From Pseudomonas lini (GTDB lineage Bacteria > Pseudomonadota > Gammaproteobacteria > Pseudomonadales > Pseudomonadaceae), in assembly GCF_964063345.1 (NCBI RefSeq), contig NZ_OZ061318.1, positions 6,014,001 to 6,078,000 on the forward strand: a stretch of 64,000 nt of DNA, in the 5' to 3' direction. A model generated the notes under the pieces. That model saw nothing but the letters and a program-made list of their open reading frames with translations. It had not been told where the DNA came from and did not search any database. The number at the start of each line of letters is the position of its first letter. Position 1 is the first letter of the stretch. Positions 1 to 9,323 of this stretch are shown here, piece after piece. The position numbers and the translations under genes were made by a program.

Positions 1-307
1 CTCCAATCATGCCGGGAGTGAACCCGGATTCAAACGAGGTGATGAAACCTTGAGCCCATTCCTGTTTGTAACTCTTGCCTGTCGGCGAGGGCGATCGATA
101 GTCATTGTTGAGGTAGAAGTTTCGGCTGAGCACCTCAAGCGTCGACCCTGCCAGCAAACCTTGTGCGGTTTGTACGGGCTCGGCGGCTATCGCGGTTCCG
201 GCGGTGCTCGTGAGCAACATGCACAACCAGAAGGGCATCAGGGGGCCAGTCGCGTTGCCCGGGCCTTGAATTGCAATAAGGTCGTTGGATGCATACATCA
301 TATTCAT
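1..307 (-). CDS. OprD-family outer-membrane porin, N-terminal part (runs off left edge)
   Basis: Partial gene read leftward; only the N-terminus is in the window. A hydrophobic signal segment (FWLCMLLTSTAGTAIAAE) is followed by a region ending LEVLSRNFYLNNDYRS, then QEWAQGFITSFESGFTPG. The pattern 'L-RN-Y/FY-N-D/R' followed by 'EWAQGF...SG-TPG' is typical of mature OprD/OpdK-type substrate-specific porins, which take up basic amino acids, carboxylates or aromatic acids across the outer membrane. The in-frame ATG nearest the upstream stop is at 307; ATGs at 298 and 238 are also possible, and the one at 238 gives a signal peptide of normal length, though without the usual basic residues. Substrate cannot be told from this fragment. 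Confidence 0.72.
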   Translation of the reverse strand, partial: MNMMYASNDLIAIQGPGNATGPLMPFWLCMLLTSTAGTAIAAEPVQTAQGLLAGSTLEVLSRNFYLNNDYRSPSPTGKSYKQEWAQGFITSFESGFTPGMIG

Positions 308-418
308 TCACCACGCGAGAAGTGGCTGCGCAGCCAGCGAGTCGGACGCCAGTGGCCCGGCATCTTCACCGCGGAGAAGGTTCCCCGCAGTGAAGTTGGC
401 TTAAGTCCGGGGTTGTGA

Positions 419-1423
419 TCACTGGATCAGCGGGACATTTTTCGATCGCTGGTAAGGGCCGTATTCGACGGGCACCCAGGCGAAGGCTTTTTCGCGATTG
501 CTGATATGCCCGATACCAGGGAAGGGCAAGTGAGCACCGGCAACCCAGGTGCGGTCATGAGCGACCTGTTTGAACAGTTTTTCGCGAGTCTCGACGGCCT
601 GTTTGCCCTGGACATCGAAGCCGATGCTCACTTCCGGATGCTGGAACTGCACGGCGAAACTGTGGACCAGGTCACCCATGAACAGAATGCTCTGGCCGTT
701 TGAGCTGAACGTGTAGCCGCTGCTGCCGGGTGTGTGGCCGGGCAGGCTGACCGGGGTGACGCCAGGCACCAGCGACTGCTCGGGGGTGAAGGTTCTAAAG
801 CGGTCGGCGGCGACATAGGGAGCCACCGCTTTACGGGCAATCTCAAAGTAGCCACGGGCATCTGCAGGGGCCTTGTCCAGGTTTGCCTGGCTGAGCCAGT
901 AATCGGCTTCCAGTTTGGCGGCATACACCGTGGCATTGGCGAACACGGGTTCACCCTTGGCGTTGATCAGGCCACAGACGTGATCGACATGCATATGGGT
1001 GAGCAGCACGGTATCCACTTGCTCAGGCTGGTAACCGGCAGCGCGGATATTGTCGGGCAGCCAGCCGGCGGTTTCACCGAAACAGGCACCGGCACCGGCA
1101 TCCACCAGCACCAGGTTTTTGCCGGTGTTGATCAGGAATGCGTTGAACGCGGTCGGCATGCCTTGGGTAAAAATGAACTTGCGTTCGAGCATGGCGCGAA
1201 TGTCTTTCTGCGAAAGGCCTTTGAGCAGCGTTGGCCCGAGGTCGCTGTAGCCATCGAACAACGCGGTGACTTCATATTCACCCACCGCCAGGCGCTGATA
1301 GCCAGGGACTTGAGTGTGTACTTGCGGCGGTGGCGCCGCCTGAACCTGACTGGCTGCAAACGTGAGACCGAGGGCCATCAGTGAGCCCTTGAAGTAGGCG
1401 GGGAGGTGCTTGAGAAGGCTCAT
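419..1423 (-). CDS. Secreted MBL-fold metallo-hydrolase
   Basis: A 334-residue metallo-beta-lactamase-fold hydrolase, probably exported. The N-terminus (residues 1-29) is a signal peptide ending AASQVQA. The zinc ligand motif is THMHVDH (His143, His145, Asp147, His148), preceded by the VDAGAG strand and followed by LPGHTPGS, LFMGDLVH and a late GAHLPFPGIGH, so the whole ligand set appears present. An AAGGA-like ribosome site (AGGAAG) lies upstream of the ATG. The family includes lactonases, arylsulfatase-like and alkyl-phosphonate enzymes; the substrate here is unknown. It follows the YcaC-like hydrolase gene on the same strand with a hairpin between them, so it may have its own transcript. 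Confidence 0.9.
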   Translation of the reverse strand: MSLLKHLPAYFKGSLMALGLTFAASQVQAAPPPQVHTQVPGYQRLAVGEYEVTALFDGYSDLGPTLLKGLSQKDIRAMLERKFIFTQGMPTAFNAFLINTGKNLVLVDAGAGACFGETAGWLPDNIRAAGYQPEQVDTVLLTHMHVDHVCGLINAKGEPVFANATVYAAKLEADYWLSQANLDKAPADARGYFEIARKAVAPYVAADRFRTFTPEQSLVPGVTPVSLPGHTPGSSGYTFSSNGQSILFMGDLVHSFAVQFQHPEVSIGFDVQGKQAVETREKLFKQVAHDRTWVAGAHLPFPGIGHISNREKAFAWVPVEYGPYQRSKNVPLIQ

Positions 1424-1460
1424 GGCTTGCTTCCTGGTTGCAATAAAAAAGGCGTGAGCA

Positions 1461-1486
1461 AGCGGCTACGCAGATGCGCAGCCGCT
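1461..1486 (-). terminator. Hairpin followed by T-run downstream of the cysteine hydrolase
   Basis: The 7-bp inverted repeat AGCGGCT/AGCCGCT has a 12-base loop that can pair further. On the minus strand it is followed about 10 bases later by six T (plus-strand A-run at 1445-1450). It lies 9 bases beyond the stop of the upstream gene, as expected of an intrinsic terminator. Confidence 0.45.
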
Positions 1487-1494
1487 GTCGTCGC

Positions 1495-2148
1495 TCAATG
1501 GCCTTCAGAGGCGTGGAACATGGTTTTGGCGTAGATCAGACCCAGTCCGTAGGCGCCGCCATTGGCGATCGAGGTCTTGACGGTTTCCTCGTAGGTTTCA
1601 GTACGAGCCCAGTCACGTTGCAGCTCCAGCAGGTATTGCAACGCCGTCATCGGGCGGGCGCCGATCTGGATCATGCGTTGCACGGCCATTTCATGGGCTT
1701 CGATGGAAACATCGCCGCAGGCATCGGCGATGAAGTAGACCTCAAAACCTTGGTCGATAGCTGATAGCGCCGGGCCGACGATGCACACGGAGGTCCACAG
1801 ACCGGCGAGGACGATTTTCTGTTTGCCGAAGGCGTTCACTTCGACGGCGATGCGTTCGTCTTCCCAGGTGTTCATGCTGGTGCGGTCGATCACTTTGTGG
1901 TCCGGAAACACTGACTTGATTTCGTCGAAGATCGGGCCGGAGAAGCTTTTTTCGGCAACGGTGGTGAGGATGGTCGATACCTCGAAGCCCCGGGCGGCCT
2001 TGGCTACCAGCGCGGCGTTGTTACGCAGGGTCACGGCATCGATCGACTTGGTCGCGAAGGACATCTGCGACTGATGGTCGATCATGATCAGGGTGTGGTC
2101 AGTTGGGGTAAGAAGGGTTTTGCCTGGAGCTGCTTTTGCGAGAGTCAT
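1495..2148 (-). CDS. YcaC-like isochorismatase-superfamily cysteine hydrolase
   Basis: A 217-residue cytoplasmic hydrolase of the isochorismatase-like superfamily. Residues 20-26 (LIMIDHQ) carry the catalytic Asp24, and GLWTSVCIVGPAL holds the nucleophile Cys122 in the usual G-x-x-x-x-x-C context; TSMNTWED and FIADACGD also match the YcaC branch. YcaC proteins form octamers whose natural substrate is not settled; related enzymes hydrolyse amides or nitriles. The start is supported by AAGGA upstream of the ATG. The gene faces the same way as the secreted MBL-fold hydrolase. There is no isochorismate or siderophore pathway beside it, so a true isochorismatase role is unlikely. Confidence 0.85.
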   Translation of the reverse strand: MTLAKAAPGKTLLTPTDHTLIMIDHQSQMSFATKSIDAVTLRNNAALVAKAARGFEVSTILTTVAEKSFSGPIFDEIKSVFPDHKVIDRTSMNTWEDERIAVEVNAFGKQKIVLAGLWTSVCIVGPALSAIDQGFEVYFIADACGDVSIEAHEMAVQRMIQIGARPMTALQYLLELQRDWARTETYEETVKTSIANGGAYGLGLIYAKTMFHASEGH

Positions 2149-2217
2149 GATGTTTTTCCTTACGTATTGACTGAGGGTTACTTGGGTTGCTCGACGACGT
2201 GTGCCGTTGATTGATGA

Positions 2218-2236
2218 AAAAACTCATTGAGTTTTT
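2218..2236. promoter_or_regulatory. 19-bp AT-rich palindrome in the 362-bp gap upstream of the cysteine hydrolase
   Basis: AAAAACTCA and TGAGTTTTT flank a single T, about 70 bases upstream of the hydrolase start. It could be an operator. It could equally be a weak terminator for the response-regulator operon that ends at 2511, because a T-run follows the repeat on either strand. Nothing else coding is seen in 2149-2510. Confidence 0.35.
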
Positions 2237-2510
2237 CGGCGTCGCCTCATTGGTCAAGTCGAGGAAATTGTCACGTATCCCACATAGCGGGGATTGAACG
2301 GTTGTGCTGCATTTTTGGATGTTTGTGCGATAGCGTGCGGTTTTCGATAGGGCAGGATCTGACGCCAGTTTATGGCGTCACTTGATGATTGCCGGGGAGG
2401 GAAAATGATTCAGGAAATGGCAAGGACAGGGTTGGCGGCGAGGATTTTCAGATTGAGCGTTTGACTCAGCGCATCTCTCGCAACACTCATGTCACGGTCG
2501 CAGGGCAGGC

Positions 2511-2921
2511 CTATTTCGGTTGAAGCGCAATCTCGACAGCCGTCAACAACGCGTCGCCGCTGAAGGGTTTACGCAGACATTCGTTGGCGCCGTAGCGGCT
2601 GGATTCGGTCAGTGTCGCTTCATCCCAGTATGCCGACATGCATATCACCGGAAATTTTCTGTCCAGGAGTGCAAGCGCCTGCATGACCTCTATTCCCGAG
2701 AGGCCCTTCATTTTCAGATCCAGCAGCAGACAAGCGACGTCATCAAAGTTGTCGATAGCCAGGAATTCCTCTCCCGAAGCGAATATCCGACAGCGGTAGC
2801 CAGCCGACCGAAGCAGGTTGGCCAGGCTTTTGCGCACGGACGCATCGTCGTCCACGATGCAGACGATGATCATGACGTTGCCGGATGATCCGGGGGTGGC
2901 GCAGCCAGTGCCGATAGTCAT
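2511..2921 (-). CDS. Stand-alone response-regulator receiver protein
   Basis: A 136-residue protein consisting almost only of a CheY-like receiver domain. The acidic pocket is DDD in VCIVDDDAS, the phospho-acceptor is the Asp in LLLDLKMKGLSG, and the conserved Lys is in LRKPFSG. There is no output domain, so it probably passes or modulates phosphate or binds a partner. Its ATG at 2921 overlaps the stop of the preceding regulator (ATGA), so translation is coupled; a second ATG at 2873 just before the receiver fold is the alternative start. With the divergent hybrid kinase it probably forms one phosphorelay. It looks FixJ-receiver-like. Confidence 0.85.
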   Translation of the reverse strand: MTIGTGCATPGSSGNVMIIVCIVDDDASVRKSLANLLRSAGYRCRIFASGEEFLAIDNFDDVACLLLDLKMKGLSGIEVMQALALLDRKFPVICMSAYWDEATLTESSRYGANECLRKPFSGDALLTAVEIALQPK

Positions 2922-3910
2922 GAAGAACCCGGCATGACTGACGCCGGTTCCGCGCTGAGCAAGCCATACAGGCTGACCAGGCTGACCAGCGAGCGCGTCT
3001 GCATCTTCTCCATGATGTGTTTTCGGTGGACCTTGGCGGTGACTTCACTGGTGCCCAGCCGGTTGGCGATGTGCTTGTTGGACAGCCCCGCGACGATCAG
3101 CGGCAGCACTTCGCGCTCACGGGGTGTCAACAGCGCTGCCCTTTGACGGGCGCTCTGAATGCGCTGCCATTGCTCGAACGACTTCGCTGCACGCTGGCGG
3201 GTGGTGTGCAGGATGTCCAGCAATTGGTCGTCATTAAACGGTTTGGTCAGGAATTCGACCGCTCCCGCTTTCATGGCCTGCACCGACATTGGAATGGTGC
3301 CGAAACCGGTCATGAAAATGACTGGCCACGGACGCCCGCGTTGTCCGAGCGCCGATTGCAGTTCCAGCCCTGTCGCCTCGGGCAGGCTTATGTCCAGCAA
3401 CAGGCAAGCGGGGCCGATGTCGAGGTCAGCGTCAAGCAACTCTTCCGCCGAGGCAAATATCCGGTGCACGATGCCTTCGGCTCGCAGCAGTCGGCTGAGC
3501 GCTGTGCGCACGGAGGCTTCATCGTCCACGATGAACACCGGCACGCTGTCAGGATCGATCCTCTGCTGATCCTCGAACGCCACAGGGGCCAGGGCTGTCG
3601 GATGGAACAGGGGCAGGGGCGGCTCATGTTCTTTCAATAATCGGTAACCTCGGCGCGGGACCGTCTGGATGAGTTGTTTTTCTCCGAGCAACTTGCGCAG
3701 TGAGGAAATCTGCACCTGCAGATTGTTTTCCTCGACGACGGTGTCAGGCCAGACTTGTGTGATCAATTCATCTTTGCTGACGATTCGGCCATCGGCCTGC
3801 ATCAGCACAGAGAGGATTTCGAACGCTCGGCCCCCGACACGCAGCGGCCGTCCATCAAGAAAGGCTTCACGCCGTTCCAGGGAAATAGTGGCTTGGCCGA
3901 GTCGGATCAT
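2918..3910 (-). CDS. Response regulator with winged-helix, receiver and LuxR-type HTH domains
   Basis: A 330-residue regulator with three domains. Residues 1-95 form an OmpR/CadC-type winged helix (GRAFEILSVLMQADGRIVSK, then QISSLRKLLGE and TVPRRGYRLL). Residues about 122-240 form a receiver (VFIVDDE, LLLDISLP phospho-Asp, FLTKPFND Lys). Residues about 260-320 form a LuxR/FixJ HTH (LTPREREVLPLIVAGLSNKHIA, EVTAKVHRKHIMEKM). Having a DNA-binding domain at each end is unusual: most response regulators have one. It is divergent from the large histidine kinase across 266 bp that contains a perfect palindrome, and is coupled to the stand-alone receiver. It probably controls its own locus, but its targets are unknown. 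Confidence 0.9.
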   Translation of the reverse strand: MIRLGQATISLERREAFLDGRPLRVGGRAFEILSVLMQADGRIVSKDELITQVWPDTVVEENNLQVQISSLRKLLGEKQLIQTVPRRGYRLLKEHEPPLPLFHPTALAPVAFEDQQRIDPDSVPVFIVDDEASVRTALSRLLRAEGIVHRIFASAEELLDADLDIGPACLLLDISLPEATGLELQSALGQRGRPWPVIFMTGFGTIPMSVQAMKAGAVEFLTKPFNDDQLLDILHTTRQRAAKSFEQWQRIQSARQRAALLTPREREVLPLIVAGLSNKHIANRLGTSEVTAKVHRKHIMEKMQTRSLVSLVSLYGLLSAEPASVMPGSS

Positions 3911-3999
3911 ACGTTCCTCTGCACTGCGTTGACGGGGAGTGACGCCGGAATGTCGTGTTGTCAGGGCTACACGCTAGGGGACGGCCCGACATATTGCAA

Positions 4000-4015
4000 T
4001 TATCCCGAGGGATAA
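4000..4015. promoter_or_regulatory. Perfect palindrome between divergent regulator and kinase
   Basis: TTATCCC-GA-GGGATAA lies in the 266-bp divergent promoter region, about 90 bp from the regulator start and 160 bp from the kinase start. Seven-base arms with a two-base centre are the size expected of a LuxR/NarL-type dimer site. Assignment to the adjacent regulator is inference. Confidence 0.45.
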
Positions 4016-4176
4016 CACGCGATGATTTCAGGTACGAAAACCACCGGCAGAGGGGCCTCTCAACGGCCATCCTGATGCCGATTACGGACAAGATGGTTTG
4101 CCCGCAGCCCTCTGGCCAGAGCGGTGCGTATACTCTCGAGGCTCAGCCCGAAACGAATCTTCAGCGGTGATTGTTC

Positions 4177-7100
4177 ATGCCCAGCAGCCCTCTCTCAGCA
4201 TCCGGTTTCCGCAGTCTTGATGTCGTACATGATGAAGCCTGGCTGGAACGTTGCACCTTCACCATGCGGCGCCGGGAAAATGATCTGACCTGGTTTACGC
4301 TTCAGGATCCGCAATCCGGAACATCCTGGCTCGCCGCCCGGGCACCGATTCAGCGGCCTGCCACTTGCCAGCGGCTGGAGCGCGATTTTCACCGGGACCT
4401 GGATCCGGCCTGGGCGATTGCTCCTGTCGCGTTCATCCGCTCGGCCGAGGGGCCTTTGTTGATCTATCCCTCGTCGGGGACGCCGCTGATGGATCTGATC
4501 AGTGAGGCAGGGCTGCCACTGGGACGCATGCTGGCCATCGCCGTAGCGGCGGCCAATGCGCTTTCATGTGCGCAAAAAGTGGGCGTGCGACATGCCTGTC
4601 TGCAACCCCACCACCTGATGGTGGATACCGCCAATTCGGTCAGGTTTCTGGGTTTTCACAGCCATTGCGCGCAGGCGTGCGCCGCGCAATTACCTGATTT
4701 GGAACAATGGCCGTATCTAGCCCCAGAGCAAGTACGGCGCGATGCCGCCAGTTTTGACGCGCGCAGTGACGTCTATGCCCTGTCTACGATTCTTTATCAA
4801 GCGCTGACCGGCAACCTGCCGCTCACCGCCCGAGACCCGTCCCAATGGCTGCACGTGCATGCTGCCGTCCCACCGGAATCACCGGCGATTCATGTCGCCG
4901 ATCTGCCGGAAGGTATCTGTCTCGTTCTGCTCAAAGGCTTGGCAAAAGAGCCGGGTGCCCGCTATCAAAGCGCCGCATCGATGGCTGCGGATCTGGCTTG
5001 GTGCCAAACTCAATGGCTGGAACATGAGTGCATCGACGCGTTTCGGCTGGGCGCTTTCGATGCGTTGCCTTCCTTGGCCCGCGGCGGTGCGCTGTTCGGT
5101 CGAGACACCGAGCGCACGCAGCTGATTGAACTGCTGCATCAGGTACGCAACGATGGCATCGCCCGGGTCCTGCTGGTCGGCGGCGCGCCGGGCGCCGGCA
5201 AGTCGACGCTGATCCATCAAGGTGTCCGCCCCCTGGCGCCCGGCTACTGGGCCAGCGGCAAGAGCAATCTGCTGCAGCAGGAAATCCCCTACGCACCGTT
5301 GTCTGAAATTATCAGATCGTTGATGACCCAGTTGCTGGGCAAGCCAGCCTTGGAGCTGGAGATGCTTGGCGAGCAACTGGTCGAACGGCTAAAGGGGCGG
5401 GGAAGGGTCCTGGTGGAGCTGGCGCCCGAGGCTGAGCTGGTCATCGGTGTCACGCCTGAGTTGCCGAACATGCCGGCGCGGCATGCGCTCGATCGCGCCA
5501 ACCGCACCCTGCTCGATGTACTGGAAATCTTCGCTCAGCCGGGAAGACCCTTGGTGCTGTTCGTGGATGATGTGCAGTGGGCGGACGATTCGACCCTCTC
5601 GTTCCTTCAGGCCTTCGTCGATCGGCGGCCCAGGCATCTGCTCCTGTTCCTGGCGTACCGCGAGGCCGAGTCGCAGGCTCTCGAGCGTGAAGGTGGATTG
5701 CTGGAGGTGCTCGGCCGTGGGCAATCGGTGCCCTGTACACGCGTCATGCTGGGTCCATTGTCGGAGCCCGCGGTCGCTGAACTGATTGCCGTTGAACTGG
5801 ATACTGACACCGCGGGTATTGAAGCGCTCGCACAAGTCGTGCACTACAAGACGGCCGGCAACCCTCTTTTCGTCCGTCAGGTGTTGCGGGCGTTGATCGA
5901 TGAGCGTCTGGTGCGCTTCGACGTGCTGAGTCGCCGCTGGGTCTGGAACCAGGAGGAGGTGGACAGTTATCGCTATGCGGACAATGTCGCCGACTTGATG
6001 GTGCAGCGACTCGAACGGCTGTCTTCGATGGAGCGCGAAGTGATGCGCACGGCTGGATATATCGGCGGGCGCTGTGACGAATCGCTGCTGCACCAGCTAG
6101 TGCCGTGTAATCCGCACCAGATCAGCATCGATGTGCAAAGCCTGGTCGATGCGGGATTACTGCTGCGCGAACGCGAGCAACTGGTGTTTCCCCACGACCG
6201 CGTACTAGAGGCAGCTTGCCAGCTTCCTGCACAGTCGGGACGCGCCGCCGAGCATGCCCGTATCGCCGGCGCCATGCTGGATCAGTGGGGCGAGCAAATC
6301 CATGAGCGTGTATTCGAAGTCGCCAGCCAGATCCAGCGCATTGACGTCGATACACTGGAGGCATATCGCCGTACCGCGTTCGTTGAACTGTTGGTCGAAG
6401 CCGCCGAGCGCGCCAGGGATACCGCTGCCGTCGAGCAGGCCGTGGGTTTTCTGCGCACTGCCGAGAATTTGCTCGGCCAGTCGGGTTGGTCCAGCCTCTA
6501 CACCCAAACGTTCGCTACTCAATGGCTGGCTGCCGAGTGCGACATGCTTCTGGCCGATCTGGCCGGCGCCCAGCGACGCCTCGATGATTGCCTGACCCAC
6601 GCCACCACAGTGCTCGACCGCGCGAAGACCTATCGGTTACGAGCCACCTTGCGCACGCTGCACTCCGATTACGAAGGGGCGATCACCGAGGCGCTGAATG
6701 GTCTGACCCTGTTGGACATTCCCCTGCAGCGCAAGCCCTCGCAGGAACAACTGACCCTGGCGTTTTCCCAGGTACGCACACTCGTCGGCACACGTCAGAT
6801 CGCTGATCTGGTGCATTTACCCAAAGCGAATGACCCGTCTGTCGAAGCGGCCATGGAATTGCTCAGCACGCTGACTTCTTCGTTCTTCGTCAACGACGGT
6901 ATTCGTTTGTTGCATCTGGCGAAAATGGTTGAACTGACACTGCTGCATGGCACGACGCCGGGAAGCGGTTACGGGTTTGCCTGGTTTGGCGTGATGATTG
7001 CCGAACGCTATGGCGAATATGTGGACGGACAAGCCTTTGCTGAATTAGCGCTTGAGCTCACCGACAAGCATGGCTATGAAGCAGGGCGCACAGGCACGCT

Positions 7101-9318
7101 GGTAGCGCTCGATCAAGTCAGCCCGTGGACCCGACCGATGGCCTACGCTCGACAGAAGGCGTTCGCCGCATTCGAATGCGGCCAGGCCGGTGGCGACCTG
7201 GGCATGTCCTGCTATGCCTGCAACCACATCGGCTCCGACCTGTTGTTCATGGGCGAACCCTTGCAAGGCGTGTTGAACGAACTGGATCAGGGTCTGGCCT
7301 GGGTGCGGCAATTTCATTACATCGATATTGAGCGCATCCTGCTGGCGCAACAGGCGTTCGCTACCGATCTGCGCGACGGGCGTGCGCAACGGCCGCCGGC
7401 CGAACTGGACGGCACGGAACATGACAGGTTTGGCCCCATTGATCGCCGCAGCGTGTCACAACCGACACTGTTCTATTTGTGGCTGTATTCCGGCATGTCC
7501 GCGTTTCATTTCGGTGATATCCCTTACGCATTGCGACGTTTCGAAGAAGCTGCCGCGCTGGCCTGGTCCATTCCGGCGCATATCAATCTCGCCGATTACT
7601 ACCTGTTCTACAGTTTGGCCCTGGGCAGTGCGCAGGCGCCCGGCGAGGTGATCGAAAAGCTGCAAAAGCTCGAGCAGCAACGTCAGCGGTTTCAGTCATG
7701 GGTCGAGCTCAACCCGACGACCTTCCGCAGCAAACTGCTGCTGATCGAAGGGGTGATTGCTCGTTTGCGCGGTCAGGAGCTGGTGGCCATCCGCTGCTTC
7801 GATCAGTCGCAGATCGCCGCGACGGCGGCCGGTTTCATCCATGAGCAGGCGCTGGCCCACGAACAGCTTGCCGATATCTGTTTACCGAACGGACTGGTGT
7901 CCGGCGCCAACCACCATCTGCGCGTCGCGCGCGACTGTTACAACCTGTGGGGCGCCGGCGGCAAGGCGCGTCAGCTGGAGGCCTTGCATCCGTTTCTGAA
8001 GACTGAGTCGTCATTCGAGTCGGCCCGGCCCGTGACCCAGGTCCGGCTCGATCTTGAAGTGGGGATCGAGGCGGCGCGTGCGCTTTCGCAGGAGGTGTTG
8101 CTCGAACGTCTGGTCGAAACCCTGATGAATCACCTGATGATTCAGGCCGGCGCCGACAATGGCGTGCTGATGATCGTCATCGATGCCGAACTGCAACTGG
8201 CGGCGACGGCCTCTGTCGAGGCTGGCAACGTGCGGGTCGCACTGGACGCCGGGCAATCGCTCGAATCGTTGGCGCCGACCTCGGTACTCAACGCGACCAT
8301 GCGCACGCGCAAACCTCTGGTGCTCAATGATGCCGGGGCCGATTGTCCCGAGGCCTATAGCGCCGATCTGCAACAGCGCCAGACGCGTTCCATGTTGTGC
8401 CTGCCGTTGCTCAAACAAGGTACGTTGATCGGTCTGGTCTATCTGGAGAACAGTCTCATCCCTAATCTGTTCAGCGCCGAGCGCCTGACCATGCTGGAAA
8501 TTCTCGCCTCCCAGGCCGCCGTGTCACTGCAAACCGCCCGGCTGTATGCGCAGCTGGTCGAGGACAACCTGCTGCGCGCGCAGATGGAAGCGGACTTGCG
8601 CAGCTCCCGGGCTGAACTGGCGCGTAGCTCGCACCTCAAGGTCATGGGTGAGCTTTCGGCTTCGATTGCCCATGAAATCAGCCAGCCGCTGCTGGGCATT
8701 TTGTCCAACGCCTCGGCCAGCCTGCGCTGGCTCAAGCGTGATCAGCCCGATCTGGAAGAAGCCATTCAGGGGCTCGAAGACATCCGCTCGGACAGCGCCC
8801 GCGCCGCCGACATTGTCCAGGCGCTTCGCGCGCTCGCCAAACAAGCGCCGTTGCAACGGCTGCCGGTGCAGGTCGACGATTTGATTGGCGAGGTCGTGCG
8901 CCTGATCGCCACCGACCCGGCGAACCGCAACGTACAACTGGAAACCCGGCTCGATGCGCAATGCCCGGTGTGGGTCGATGCGGTGCAGATCCAACAGGTG
9001 GTGTTCAACCTCATCACCAATGCGCTGGAGGCCATCGCCGGAGCCGCAATCACGAATGGGTGTCTCATCATCGTCTCTTCGGTCAAGGACGATCATGTCC
9101 AGGTCTGCTTCCAGGACAACGGACCGGGAATTGGCGCGCAACAGCGCGAGCAGATTTTCGATGCGTTCTACACCACCAAGGGCAGCGGCATGGGTATGGG
9201 GCTGGCCATTTGCAGGTCGGTGATCGGCGCGCACGGCGGAACGCTGGTCGTTCAGGACAGCGAGCAGGGCGCCAGGATCTGCTTCAACCTGCCGCTCGCG
9301 CCGGCCAGCGCCGGATAA
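4177..9318 (+). CDS. Giant pseudokinase-ATPase-GAF-histidine kinase
   Basis: A roughly 1714-residue cytoplasmic sensor kinase of the trifunctional Ser/Thr-kinase/ATPase/histidine-kinase type. Residues about 10-280 have a protein-kinase fold, but the HRD position reads HAC (139-141) and DFG reads GFH (159-161), so it is probably a pseudokinase. An AAA ATPase follows with Walker A GGAPGAGKST (about 336-345) and Walker B VLFVDDVQWAD (about 458-468). A long helical repeat region runs to about 1290, then a GAF domain (about 1302-1455), a HisKA domain with phospho-His1499 in SIAHEISQPL, and a HATPase domain with NALEAI and DNGPGIG. ATG 4177 is preferred to the TTG at 4171. No membrane segment is seen, so the signal is intracellular. 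Confidence 0.92.
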   Translation: MPSSPLSASGFRSLDVVHDEAWLERCTFTMRRRENDLTWFTLQDPQSGTSWLAARAPIQRPATCQRLERDFHRDLDPAWAIAPVAFIRSAEGPLLIYPSSGTPLMDLISEAGLPLGRMLAIAVAAANALSCAQKVGVRHACLQPHHLMVDTANSVRFLGFHSHCAQACAAQLPDLEQWPYLAPEQVRRDAASFDARSDVYALSTILYQALTGNLPLTARDPSQWLHVHAAVPPESPAIHVADLPEGICLVLLKGLAKEPGARYQSAASMAADLAWCQTQWLEHECIDAFRLGAFDALPSLARGGALFGRDTERTQLIELLHQVRNDGIARVLLVGGAPGAGKSTLIHQGVRPLAPGYWASGKSNLLQQEIPYAPLSEIIRSLMTQLLGKPALELEMLGEQLVERLKGRGRVLVELAPEAELVIGVTPELPNMPARHALDRANRTLLDVLEIFAQPGRPLVLFVDDVQWADDSTLSFLQAFVDRRPRHLLLFLAYREAESQALEREGGLLEVLGRGQSVPCTRVMLGPLSEPAVAELIAVELDTDTAGIEALAQVVHYKTAGNPLFVRQVLRALIDERLVRFDVLSRRWVWNQEEVDSYRYADNVADLMVQRLERLSSMEREVMRTAGYIGGRCDESLLHQLVPCNPHQISIDVQSLVDAGLLLREREQLVFPHDRVLEAACQLPAQSGRAAEHARIAGAMLDQWGEQIHERVFEVASQIQRIDVDTLEAYRRTAFVELLVEAAERARDTAAVEQAVGFLRTAENLLGQSGWSSLYTQTFATQWLAAECDMLLADLAGAQRRLDDCLTHATTVLDRAKTYRLRATLRTLHSDYEGAITEALNGLTLLDIPLQRKPSQEQLTLAFSQVRTLVGTRQIADLVHLPKANDPSVEAAMELLSTLTSSFFVNDGIRLLHLAKMVELTLLHGTTPGSGYGFAWFGVMIAERYGEYVDGQAFAELALELTDKHGYEAGRTGTLVALDQVSPWTRPMAYARQKAFAAFECGQAGGDLGMSCYACNHIGSDLLFMGEPLQGVLNELDQGLAWVRQFHYIDIERILLAQQAFATDLRDGRAQRPPAELDGTEHDRFGPIDRRSVSQPTLFYLWLYSGMSAFHFGDIPYALRRFEEAAALAWSIPAHINLADYYLFYSLALGSAQAPGEVIEKLQKLEQQRQRFQSWVELNPTTFRSKLLLIEGVIARLRGQELVAIRCFDQSQIAATAAGFIHEQALAHEQLADICLPNGLVSGANHHLRVARDCYNLWGAGGKARQLEALHPFLKTESSFESARPVTQVRLDLEVGIEAARALSQEVLLERLVETLMNHLMIQAGADNGVLMIVIDAELQLAATASVEAGNVRVALDAGQSLESLAPTSVLNATMRTRKPLVLNDAGADCPEAYSADLQQRQTRSMLCLPLLKQGTLIGLVYLENSLIPNLFSAERLTMLEILASQAAVSLQTARLYAQLVEDNLLRAQMEADLRSSRAELARSSHLKVMGELSASIAHEISQPLLGILSNASASLRWLKRDQPDLEEAIQGLEDIRSDSARAADIVQALRALAKQAPLQRLPVQVDDLIGEVVRLIATDPANRNVQLETRLDAQCPVWVDAVQIQQVVFNLITNALEAIAGAAITNGCLIIVSSVKDDHVQVCFQDNGPGIGAQQREQIFDAFYTTKGSGMGMGLAICRSVIGAHGGTLVVQDSEQGARICFNLPLAPASAG

Positions 9319-9323
9319 AAAAG

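Noticed and set aside
50..418. 122-codon plus-strand open frame at the left edge
   Set aside because: Its product is low-complexity and resembles nothing known; the opposite strand encodes a convincing OprD porin N-terminus over the same bases.
734..1384. Long plus-strand frame opposite the MBL-fold hydrolase
   Set aside because: Antisense shadow of a clear zinc-hydrolase gene with full motif set on the minus strand.
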